From Planctomycetota bacterium (GTDB lineage Bacteria > Planctomycetota > UBA1135 > GCA-002686595), in contig JAQBVH010000307.1 in assembly GCA_027623615.1 (NCBI GenBank), forward strand, positions 1-5,090: a stretch of 5,090 nucleotides of DNA, read 5' to 3'. Below are positions 1-5,090 of the stretch, one piece after another; the stretch's first letter is position 1, and each line of letters opens with the position of its first letter. The notes beneath the pieces were generated by a model. It was not told where the DNA came from. It was given only the letters and a program-made list of their open reading frames with translations, and ran no database searches. The translations under genes were made by a program, and so were the position numbers.

Positions 1-1
1 G

Positions 2-196
2 GCGGACCCGGGTGAGCAACACAACCTGATCGACGAACAAGCCGAGCTGGCCAGCTCCCTGGCCGAGCGCCTGCGCCAAGACCTGCTCTCCCGCAAGGAA
101 GGCGTCGGCGCCGGCGCGGTGCAGCTCAGCGCGAAGGACATCGAGAACATGCAGGCCTTGGGGTACATGGGTGACGACGAGGAGGACGAGGAATGA
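2..196 (+). CDS. C-terminal end of a probable sulfatase (partial, 5' end outside window)
   Basis: The reading frame is open from the window edge to a TGA at 194-196 and gives 64 residues. It starts with A-D-P-G-E-Q-H-N-L, which matches the DP-x-E-xx-NL signature near the C-terminus of arylsulfatase-type enzymes. A helical stretch rich in Leu, Ala, Glu and Arg follows. Next comes the M-Q-A-L-G-Y-M segment, the L-x-x-L-G-Y element common at the end of bacterial sulfatases, and then an acidic tail of eight residues (D-D-E-E-D-E-E after Gly). Family knowledge suggests an exported enzyme of the alkaline-phosphatase superfamily that hydrolyses sulfate esters, probably on glycans. The catalytic Cys/Ser and metal sites lie outside the window, so activity cannot be judged. 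The stop overlaps the start of the next gene (ATGA), which indicates translational coupling. Another alkaline-phosphatase-superfamily branch is possible, since only the tail is visible. Confidence 0.72.
   Translation, partial: ADPGEQHNLIDEQAELASSLAERLRQDLLSRKEGVGAGAVQLSAKDIENMQALGYMGDDEEDEE
180..185 (+). promoter_or_regulatory. Ribosome binding site (AGGAGG) for the phosphodiesterase lipoprotein gene
   Basis: A perfect AGGAGG lies seven bases before the ATG at 193. It sits inside the last codons of the upstream sulfatase gene, where the Glu/Asp codons GAG GAG GAC create it. It supports ATG 193 as the true start and fits the ATGA stop/start overlap. Confidence 0.8.
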
Positions 197-1599
197 AGCG
201 TGCCCTCATGCTCCTGGCGCTCGTCGCTTGCGGCGGTCCCGAGGAGAGCGACGGCCCGGCGCCGGTCGAGGACGTCGCGCCGCCCGTCCTGATCTTCGGG
301 CTCGACGGGTTCGAGTGGTCCGTCGCGCTGCCCCTCCTGCAGGCAGGCCGCATGCCCACGCTGGCCGGCCTGATGGAGCGCGGCACCTACGGCACGCTCG
401 CGACCCTCGAGCCGACCAAGAGCCCGCGCCTCTGGACGACCCTCGCGACCGGCAAGGTCCCGGAGAAGCACGGCATCCTCGACTTCGTCAAGCCCCGCGA
501 GGAGCGTGGTCCCAAGCAGCTCTACACGCGCATGGACCGCAAGACGAAGGCCTTCTGGAACATCCTCGCGGACGAGGGGCTGACCAGCGACACGATCGGT
601 TGGTGGATGACCTATCCGCCCGAGCGCGTCCCGGGCCTGATGGTCGCGCAGACGAACACGCGCCGCAAGAAGGGTGAGCTGCGCAAGGGCTCCCTGCGCG
701 GCGACACGGAGGGACAGGTCTGGCCGCCCGAGGCGGAGGCGGGCATCCTCGAGCTGCTCGAGCAGCACGAGGCCGCGTTGCCCGCGCTGACCGCCGAGAT
801 CTTCGGCGCGTTCGGGACGGAGCTGACCGCCGAACGCGCGGAGCGTTGGGACCAGTGCCAGTGGGCGTTCCGCGCGGACAGCACCTACGCGGCCGTCCTC
901 GAGCAGCGCCTGGCGGAGGGCGCGCCCAGCCGGGTGAGCGCGATCTACCTCGGCGGCACGGACGTGGTCGGCCACCGCTTCTGGTCCTCGTACCGCCCCG
1001 AGCCCTTCCAGCTCGCGCCGGACTCGGACGAGGTGCGCACGTTCGGGCACGTGATCCCGAGCTACTACGCCTACGTGGACCAGGTGCTCGGCCGCCTGCT
1101 GGCGCAGTACCCCGCGGACACGAGCGTTTTCGTGATCACCGACCACGGCATGTCGAGCTTCCTGCCCGACATGGCCGAGAGCGGGGAGCCGCTCGACCCG
1201 GGCAAGACCGGCGGGCACAAGGGCGACCCGGGCATCTTCGTCGCGGCCGGGTTCGGCGTCCGCGCCGGCGGCCCGCTGGACCTCGACGCACTGACGCCGC
1301 AGAGCATGCCTTCGCTCGGGGGCCTGGTCGACTTCACCCCCACCCTCTTGACCCTGCTCGGGCTCGCTTACGGCGAGGACATGGACGGCGCCCCACTCGA
1401 GGGCGTGCTGACCGACGAGATCTTCGGCAGCGCACGCGCGATCGCAACCCACGACGACGACGGCTGGCTCGCGACCCAGGACCCGAACTTCGTGCGTACG
1501 GACGCGGAGCGCGTGCAGCAGCTGGAGAACATGGGCTACCTCGGCGGCGGCGTGGACGGCGACGAGGGTGGCGACGGCGGCGAGGACGAGAACGAGTGA
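193..1599 (+). CDS. Type I phosphodiesterase / alkaline-phosphatase-superfamily lipoprotein
   Basis: This 468-residue protein has a very short signal sequence with a lipobox ending L-V-A-C (Cys13 is the predicted lipidated residue; Gly14 at +2 argues against inner-membrane retention). Superfamily landmarks appear in order: G-L-D-G-F with metal ligand Asp38; the M-P-T-L-A-G-L segment at 54-60; S-P-R-L-W-T-T-L-A-T-G around 77-87 with Ser77 (or Thr75) as probable nucleophile; H-G-I at 93-95; G-T-D-V-V-G-H with Asp257 and His261; T-D-H-G-M with Asp317 and His318; and G-G-H-K-G-D with His342. D-F-T-P-T-L-L-T-L-L-G-L at 380-391 is the usual late helix. The metal-site residues look complete, so an active phosphoesterase is expected outside the cytoplasm; substrate unknown. 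The protein ends with L-E-N-M-G-Y-L and a Gly/Asp/Glu tail, much like the sulfatase tail before it. It overlaps both neighbours by four bases. A phosphatase or phosphotransferase rather than a phosphodiesterase is possible. Confidence 0.88.
   Translation: MKRALMLLALVACGGPEESDGPAPVEDVAPPVLIFGLDGFEWSVALPLLQAGRMPTLAGLMERGTYGTLATLEPTKSPRLWTTLATGKVPEKHGILDFVKPREERGPKQLYTRMDRKTKAFWNILADEGLTSDTIGWWMTYPPERVPGLMVAQTNTRRKKGELRKGSLRGDTEGQVWPPEAEAGILELLEQHEAALPALTAEIFGAFGTELTAERAERWDQCQWAFRADSTYAAVLEQRLAEGAPSRVSAIYLGGTDVVGHRFWSSYRPEPFQLAPDSDEVRTFGHVIPSYYAYVDQVLGRLLAQYPADTSVFVITDHGMSSFLPDMAESGEPLDPGKTGGHKGDPGIFVAAGFGVRAGGPLDLDALTPQSMPSLGGLVDFTPTLLTLLGLAYGEDMDGAPLEGVLTDEIFGSARAIATHDDDGWLATQDPNFVRTDAERVQQLENMGYLGGGVDGDEGGDGGEDENE
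1582..1586 (+). promoter_or_regulatory. Probable ribosome binding site (GAGGA) for the glycosyltransferase gene
   Basis: GAGGA lies nine bases before the GTG at 1596, within the codons for the acidic tail of the phosphodiesterase. The next in-frame Met of the downstream frame is about residue 174, inside conserved membrane sequence. The GTG at 1596 with this site is therefore the best start, although the spacing is slightly long. Confidence 0.6.
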
Positions 1600-3233
1600 G
1601 CGAGCCGCTCCCCCCACCGAGCCGCGCGCGGCTGGCCGGCGTGGCCGCCCTGGTCTGGCTCCCCTACGCCTGGCTCGTCCAGCGCTTCTGGTTCGTCTGC
1701 GACGACGCGTTCATCTCGTTCCGCTACGCGCGCAACTGGGCGCAGGGTCACGGGCCGCGCTACAACCTCGGCGAGCACGTTCCGGTCGAGGGGTACTCGA
1801 ACTTCCTGTGGGTCGCGCTGTGCGCGCTGTTCGAGCGGCTGGGGCTCGACCCGGTGGTGTGGGCGCCCGCGACCTCGTTCCTGCTCGGCAGTCTGCTGCT
1901 GTACGCCGTGCTCACGATCCTGTGCCGCGGCCTCGGCGTGGGGCTGGTTCCCGGAGCCCTCGGCGCGCTCAGCCTGGCCCTCTTCCCGCCCTTCGCGGTG
2001 TGGAGCAGCGGTGGTCTGGAGACGCTGGCCTTCGCGGCCGCTTTCCTCGCGGTGTTCGAGCGCCTCATCGTCAGACGCACGGGTCCCGATCCCTGGCTCG
2101 GGGGCCTCGCGGCCATGGCGCTCAGCTTGATTCGGGTCGAGGGCGTGGGCTGGGCGCTCGTGCTCGCCGTGCTCGGCTTCGGATTCCGGTGGCGCGCGAA
2201 CGGCTCCGGCTGGCGCGGGCTCGCGCGCTACGGTGCGATTGTCGCAGTCGGCTTCGGGAGTTGGTGGCTCTGGCGCCGCGGCTTCTACGAGAGCGCCGTC
2301 CCTAACACCGTCACCGCCAAGAGCGGCGCGAGCGCCCAGACGCTCGAGCTGGGACAGGCCTACGTGACCGCCTTCGGGCTGGCCTTCCTCACGCCGCTCG
2401 CGCTGCCGCTGATGGTGCTGGGTGCGACGGGCGAGCGCCGACGAACGGTGCTGCTCGGCGCGCTCCTGGTATTCGGCGTGTTCCTCTACGCGGTCCTGAT
2501 CGGCGGGGACTTCATGGCCATGGGGCGCGTGCTCGTCCCGAGCTTCGCGCTGCTGGCGGTGCTCCTCGGCGCGCTGCTCGATCGACTACCCGGCCCGAGA
2601 ACGCGGATCCCGGTCGCAGCCGGGTTGATCACCCTCGCGCTCCTCCCCGGCTTCAACCGACACATCGTCGGGGAGGACACCCTGGCCCAGCTCCACTTCC
2701 GACTGAACTCCGAGGAGGCGCGCACCGAGTGGGAGCAGTGGGACTACATGCGCGAGAACACGCTGGAGCGCAGGGTGCTCGGACGGGCGCTGCGCGAGCA
2801 CATGCCCGAGGGCTCGTCGCTGGTGCGCGGCGCGATCGGCGTGATCGGCTACGACTCGAACCTCTTCATCCACGACACCTACGGGCTCGTCACACGCGAG
2901 GTGGCCGAGCGTGAGGACCTGGACGAGACGAAGTCCCCCGGTCACCAGAAGAAGGTCGAGCTGAGCTGGTTCCGCGACCTGGAGCCGACCCTGATGATCG
3001 CGCGCCTCTTCGTGTTCGAGGACGGTGACGTCGCCGCCCTGCGCCGGCGACTGAGGCGCACCGTCAAGCAGTGGGACAAGTACGAGCTCGAGGAGAACTA
3101 CGCCCCCGAGCTCGTGCCGCTGGACTCCCCGGCGGGGGAGCGCCACCTGATGCTCCTGTACCGCCGCATCGAGGGTGACCGCCCGGCCGCCGCGTGGGCC
3201 AGGTGGGAGCAGGCCCTGAGCGCCCTCGAGTAG
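1596..3233 (+). CDS. GT-C membrane glycosyltransferase, AftB/ZomB-like
   Basis: The product is a 545-residue polytopic membrane protein. A GTG start at 1596 is chosen because it overlaps the previous stop (GTGA) and has a ribosome binding site; the open frame runs back to 846, but that part is a shadow of the previous gene. After the first membrane helix (about 13-33) comes D-D-A-F-I-S-F-R-Y-A-R-N at 36-47, then V-E-G-Y-S-N-F-L-W at 64-72. This is the hallmark first loop of the family that includes mycobacterial arabinofuranosyltransferase AftB (GT89). The Asp pair is the expected catalytic or metal site. Further matches are S-G-G-L-E-T at 138-143, V-P-N-T-V-T-A-K at 235-242, G-G-D-F-M at 303-307 and, in the soluble C-terminal domain (about 355-545), G-V-I-G-Y-D-S near 415-421 and H-D-T-Y-G-L at 426-431. 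Family members use polyprenyl-phosphate sugars and act on the outer face of the membrane. Sugar and acceptor cannot be read from the sequence, and arabinose is not implied. Confidence 0.85.
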   Translation: MSEPLPPPSRARLAGVAALVWLPYAWLVQRFWFVCDDAFISFRYARNWAQGHGPRYNLGEHVPVEGYSNFLWVALCALFERLGLDPVVWAPATSFLLGSLLLYAVLTILCRGLGVGLVPGALGALSLALFPPFAVWSSGGLETLAFAAAFLAVFERLIVRRTGPDPWLGGLAAMALSLIRVEGVGWALVLAVLGFGFRWRANGSGWRGLARYGAIVAVGFGSWWLWRRGFYESAVPNTVTAKSGASAQTLELGQAYVTAFGLAFLTPLALPLMVLGATGERRRTVLLGALLVFGVFLYAVLIGGDFMAMGRVLVPSFALLAVLLGALLDRLPGPRTRIPVAAGLITLALLPGFNRHIVGEDTLAQLHFRLNSEEARTEWEQWDYMRENTLERRVLGRALREHMPEGSSLVRGAIGVIGYDSNLFIHDTYGLVTREVAEREDLDETKSPGHQKKVELSWFRDLEPTLMIARLFVFEDGDVAALRRRLRRTVKQWDKYELEENYAPELVPLDSPAGERHLMLLYRRIEGDRPAAAWARWEQALSALE

Positions 3234-3240
3234 CGCTCGG
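3216..3240 (+). terminator. Weak hairpin over the glycosyltransferase stop codon
   Basis: An 8-base stem (CTGAGCGC at 3216-3223 with GCGCTCGG at 3233-3240, including one G-T wobble) encloses a 9-base loop containing most of the stop codon. It is the only hairpin I see at the end of the plus-strand operon. No T-run follows it and it partly lies in coding sequence, so a terminator role is only a possibility. Confidence 0.22.
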
Positions 3241-3275
3241 TCGTTCACGAAGAGCCCTCAGTCGTTCACGAAGAG
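3236..3275. repeat. Imperfect 19-base direct repeat, 21-base period, at the end of the P460 gene
   Basis: Copies lie at 3236-3254 and 3257-3275 and differ only at 3239/3260. Read on the minus strand, the right copy encodes the last residues L-F-V-N-D and the TGA stop of the P460 gene. The left copy, lying beyond the stop, has the same codons with CGA in place of TGA. The 21-base period keeps both copies in frame, as expected of a small tandem duplication. The repeat fills most of the 24-base gap between the convergent genes. Confidence 0.85.
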
Positions 3276-3716
3276 GAAGTCGTCGCCCCCGGCGTCGAAG
3301 TGGCAGTCGGCGCACTTCGCGACCTTGCCCGAGTCCGTCAGCTTCCCCTGCTTGTCGTAGCGCGCGAAGAACCAGTCGTGGCTGTCGGGGTCGTAGCCCG
3401 CGATGCGCTCCATGACCGTGATCCCGCGCAGGGTGGAGCGATCCGCTGAGTCGAAGCCCTCCTTGACGAGGATCGACCCGTAGCCCGGTTGCCCTTCGTC
3501 CGCGAGCGCCTGGTCGTTGGCGTAGACGCGCACGAACTTGCCGTGCACCGAGCGACCCTCCTGCGTACCTCCGAAGCCGGAGTACTGGCCCCAGTCCTGG
3601 TAGCCCTGCATGCGCTGCCAGAGGGAGGTCGCGGTCGACTGGTCTTCGGCCGTTCCCAGGGAGTTGCAGGCCAGGGGTACGAGGGCGAGAGCGGCGAGGG
3701 TCATCAGCTTGTGCAT
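3258..3716 (-). CDS. Cytochrome P460-family exported monohaem protein
   Basis: The product is 152 residues, about the usual length for the family. A hydrophobic signal (residues 4-16) ends at L-A-C with Cys17. The lipobox is imperfect because Pro14 stands at -3, so either lipoprotein or ordinary periplasmic export is possible. The body follows the P460 pattern: V-H-G at 57-59, V-R-V-Y-A-N-D at 62-68, G-S-I-L-V-K-E at 80-86, W-F-F-A-R-Y at 115-120, and the c-type haem site C-A-D-C-H at 135-139, followed by D-D-F-L-F near the C-terminus. Lys85 sits where, from memory, the lysine that cross-links to haem lies in the Nitrosomonas europaea enzyme. Known members oxidise hydroxylamine or bind nitric oxide, but many homologues are uncharacterised. 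No nitrogen-oxidation gene is nearby, so the role is open. The start ATG lacks a clear Shine-Dalgarno site. It lies 93 bases downstream of the YdjM-like gene and may be co-transcribed with it. Confidence 0.85.
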   Translation of the reverse strand: MHKLMTLAALALVPLACNSLGTAEDQSTATSLWQRMQGYQDWGQYSGFGGTQEGRSVHGKFVRVYANDQALADEGQPGYGSILVKEGFDSADRSTLRGITVMERIAGYDPDSHDWFFARYDKQGKLTDSGKVAKCADCHFDAGGDDFLFVND

Positions 3717-3809
3717 GGGATGTGGGGAGCCTGAATCGAAGCGCGCGCCCGATCGTGACCGACATTCTCCGGGGCCAGCGCGGAACCCAAGCCAGAGTAC
3801 CGACGGGGT

Positions 3810-4817
3810 TCAGTTCCCAGTGTGGCCGAGGACGAGGTCGAGCCAGCGCTCGCGCTCCCTCGGCCCCAGCCCGCGAAAGGTGCGGTAGGCCAGGTGCTCC
3901 TCAGGCGCCTTCCCCGTCGGGTCGATCCCCCAGAGCGGCGCGACCGCGTCCGGCAGGGCCGCGTAGCGCAGGTCGCCGATGACACCGGGGTGGCGCGGGT
4001 CCTCGATCAGGTAGCCATTCGAGAAGTGGCGGAAGCGCTCCACGTCCGCGAGCTGCAGCGGGCTCAAGTGGAAGCGCCGCTGGTAGTCCACCAGGTCGAG
4101 GACCGGTACCTGCGTGCCCTCGATCACCTCCGGCCGCCCGAACCAGGGCACGCGGATCGCGTCCACGTGATAGACCCCGTCGACCTCGTAGAACGAGCGG
4201 AAGACGAAGTTCGTCAGGATCGAGGGCTTGGCCTCCCGCCGCATGGCCGCTTGCCCCCGGGCAGCGATCAGGTCGGCCTGCGCTTCGGCGGCGCGCACCT
4301 GCTGCACGGCGCACATGCCGAGGTAGGCCAGCGCCAGGGTCAGCGCGGCCACGGGCGGCCCGCGCCGACGACGCCTTGTCCCCACCACCACGCCGACGAG
4401 CAGCGGCACGCTGAAGAGCGGGTCCAGGATCGCGATCACGCCCCAGGCGACGCGCGCATCGGAGAAGGGCCAGTACAGCCGCGTGCCGTAGCTCGTGCCG
4501 GCGTCCAGCAGACCGTGGGTCGCGTACCCCAGGAACGCCGGCCACCAGAGCGAGCGCCAGCACGAGCGTCCCCGGCCTACGAGCCAGGCCAGGCTCGCCG
4601 CGATGAGCGCGCCCACCGGGATGAAGAGCAGCGCGTGGGTGAAGTGGCGGTGGTATTCGAGGAACAGCAGCGGGTCCTGCGCCGAGCGCAGGAACACGTC
4701 CGCGTCCGGGATCAGGCCGCCGATCCCACCGGCCAGGGCCGCGCGCCGCTGCCGCTCCGGCCGTGAACAGGCCATCGCGAGGGTCGCCCCGAGGGCGGTC
4801 TGGGTGACGGGATCCAT
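3810..4817 (-). CDS. YdjM/DUF457-family membrane-bound putative metal-dependent hydrolase
   Basis: The product has 335 residues. It opens with M-D-P-V-T-Q-T-A-L-G-A, the standard start of this family, which supports the ATG at 4815-4817. Conserved potential metal ligands follow: P-D-A-D at 37-40, Y-H-R-H-F-T-H at 55-61 and H-G-L-L-D at 101-105. After these come T-S-Y-G-T-R-L-Y-W-P-F-S-D at 108-120 and I-L-D-P-L at 130-134. Several hydrophobic segments (roughly 62-80, 91-103, 124-146 and 155-172) indicate an inner-membrane protein. The soluble C-terminal part has the P-S-I-L-T-N-F-V-F-R region (198-207) typical of the longer family members. The family is annotated as an inner-membrane hydrolase; E. 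coli YdjM is LexA-controlled, but its substrate is unknown to me. I see no LexA-type box upstream. A weak GGAT about ten bases before the ATG is the only ribosome-binding candidate. A strong inverted repeat lies 17 bases upstream. Confidence 0.85.
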   Translation of the reverse strand: MDPVTQTALGATLAMACSRPERQRRAALAGGIGGLIPDADVFLRSAQDPLLFLEYHRHFTHALLFIPVGALIAASLAWLVGRGRSCWRSLWWPAFLGYATHGLLDAGTSYGTRLYWPFSDARVAWGVIAILDPLFSVPLLVGVVVGTRRRRRGPPVAALTLALAYLGMCAVQQVRAAEAQADLIAARGQAAMRREAKPSILTNFVFRSFYEVDGVYHVDAIRVPWFGRPEVIEGTQVPVLDLVDYQRRFHLSPLQLADVERFRHFSNGYLIEDPRHPGVIGDLRYAALPDAVAPLWGIDPTGKAPEEHLAYRTFRGLGPRERERWLDLVLGHTGN

Positions 4818-4833
4818 GGGGGCCGGATCCTAG

Positions 4834-4858
4834 CGTGAGGCCCGGCCCGGGCCTCACG
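4834..4858. promoter_or_regulatory. Perfect 11-base inverted repeat upstream of the YdjM-like gene
   Basis: CGTGAGGCCCG (4834-4844) and CGGGCCTCACG (4848-4858) are perfect reverse complements around a 3-base centre. The repeat ends 17 bases before the start codon at 4817 on the minus strand. No T-run follows on either side, so it is not a standard intrinsic terminator. It could be an operator, a 5'-leader hairpin limiting translation, or a terminator without a U-tract. Confidence 0.55.
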
Positions 4859-4867
4859 TCGATTCCG

Positions 4868-4917
4868 CGAGGACTCCTCGATGAACTCCGCTCCTGTGTG
4901 CTCGCCGCCCTCGAGGG
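4868..4917. other. Small palindromes in the intergenic stretch
   Basis: Two short symmetric elements lie between the larger hairpins: CGAGG-ACT-CCTCG at 4868-4880 and the 10-base palindrome CCCTCGAGGG at 4908-4917. This part lies upstream of the YdjM-like gene, where its promoter should be. I cannot identify convincing -35/-10 boxes. In GC-rich DNA such short palindromes may be chance. Confidence 0.3.
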
Positions 4918-4950
4918 TGGAGCGCAATCCAGCTCGACGGAGAGAGTGAC

Positions 4951-4988
4951 GCCCCGCCCGATCGCTCGCCCGGCGATCGGCGCGGGGC
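4951..4988 (-). terminator. Probable terminator hairpin after the right-hand partial gene
   Basis: A long stem forms between 4951-4965 and 4973-4988, with 15 base pairs, a single bulged base (4981) and a 7-base loop. Its outer arms are GCCCCGC and GCGGGGC. It begins 15 bases after the minus-strand stop codon at 5004, the position expected of an intrinsic terminator. In that direction it is followed by GTCACTCTCTCC, a pyrimidine-rich stretch rather than a true T-run, so efficiency is uncertain. Confidence 0.6.
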
Positions 4989-5003
4989 CTCCACCCTTGG
5001 GAC

Positions 5004-5090
5004 CTAGACCTTGTCCGCGCTCGGGACCTGGAAGCCCGCGCGGTTCTCGTCCTTGAGCAGCGCGTTGGCGGCTTCGGCGTGGTCGCCCAC
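5004..5090 (-). CDS. C-terminal end of an unidentified protein (partial)
   Basis: On the minus strand the frame is open from the window edge to a TAG at 5004-5006 and gives 28 residues, ending G-F-Q-V-P-S-A-D-K-V. All but one codon end in G or C, matching coding sequence elsewhere in the window, and a strong hairpin follows the stop. The visible part is an Ala-rich, charged, probably helical segment (H-A-E-A-A-N-A-L-L-K-D-E-N-R) with no Cys or recognisable motif. I cannot assign a family. It is co-oriented with the YdjM-like gene but separated by 186 bases and a probable terminator, so it is probably a separate transcription unit. Confidence 0.6.
   Translation of the reverse strand: MGDHAEAANALLKDENRAGFQVPSADKV

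Noticed and set aside
846..1595. A plus-strand frame open far upstream of the glycosyltransferase start, giving a 795-residue protein
   Set aside because: The first 250 residues are Arg/Pro/Gly-rich out-of-frame reading of the phosphodiesterase gene. Recognisable glycosyltransferase sequence begins only after the GTG at 1596.
2586..3248. Minus-strand open frame of 220 codons, in frame with the P460 gene beyond its stop
   Set aside because: It lies antisense to the glycosyltransferase gene, has no recognisable domain, and long antisense frames are expected in such GC-rich coding DNA.
3735..3800. Possible promoter for the P460 gene in the 93-base gap (minus-strand TTGGGT and GAATGT with 17-base spacing)
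   Set aside because: Matches to consensus are only about half of the positions, and sigma-70 boxes are poorly predictive in high-GC bacteria. Co-transcription with the YdjM-like gene is equally plausible.
3822..4766. Plus-strand open frame of 314 codons and a minus-strand frame of 318 codons (3901-4857) over the YdjM-like gene
   Set aside because: Both have the biased Arg/Pro/Ala/Gly composition of shadow frames. The 3810-4817 minus frame carries the conserved family motifs.
4818..4900. LexA box upstream of the YdjM-like gene, expected from E. coli ydjM regulation
   Set aside because: No CTG-N10-CAG-like or other recognisable SOS box was found in the upstream stretch.
1..5090. CRISPR array, tRNA, transposase or phage genes
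   Set aside because: No regularly spaced repeats, cloverleaf-like tRNA sequences, transposase motifs or terminal inverted repeats with target duplications were seen. The window looks like ordinary chromosomal gene content.

Overview
The window is a high-GC (roughly 70% by eye) bacterial segment with strong G/C preference at third codon positions. Two genes begin with short lipoprotein-type signal sequences, so a Gram-negative (diderm) envelope is likely. The mix of an exported sulfatase, an alkaline-phosphatase-superfamily lipoprotein, an AftB-like membrane glycosyltransferase and a P460-type cytochrome is compatible with Myxococcota, Planctomycetota or related high-GC lineages. Nothing in the window, such as an rRNA or a marker gene, fixes the phylum, so this placement is a guess.

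Left part (1-3233, plus strand): a tightly coupled run of three genes. It contains the C-terminal tail of a probable sulfatase (ends 196), a complete lipoprotein of the type I phosphodiesterase/alkaline-phosphatase superfamily (193-1599), and a complete polytopic GT-C glycosyltransferase related to AftB/ZomB (1596-3233, GTG start). Both junctions are 4-base stop/start overlaps (ATGA, then GTGA). At both, the purine-rich codons of an acidic C-terminal tail serve as the ribosome binding site of the next gene. The inferred common theme is cell-envelope or surface-glycan modification: a polyprenyl-phosphate-sugar-dependent transferase with two exported hydrolases of one superfamily. The substrate is not known.

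Right part (3258-5090, minus strand): three genes read leftwards. From right to left they are the C-terminal 28 codons of an unidentified gene (stop at 5004), a YdjM/DUF457-type membrane-bound putative metal-dependent hydrolase (3810-4817), and a small exported cytochrome P460-family protein with a CxxCH haem site (3258-3716). The left and right groups converge with only 24 bases between stop codons. That short spacer contains a 21-base-period direct repeat copying the end of the P460 gene.

The non-coding stretch 4818-5003 holds two strong inverted repeats. One (4951-4988) lies just past the stop of the right-hand partial gene and is probably its terminator. The other (4834-4858, perfect 11-base arms) lies just upstream of the YdjM-like start and may be an operator, leader hairpin or second terminator.

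No tRNA, rRNA, CRISPR array, insertion sequence or phage-like gene was seen. I found no clear evidence of a wholly new defence or mobile system. The most interesting items are the coupled sulfatase-phosphodiesterase-glycosyltransferase operon, the dual-use acidic tails, the conserved lysine in the P460 protein, and the duplicated gene end with a stop-codon difference.
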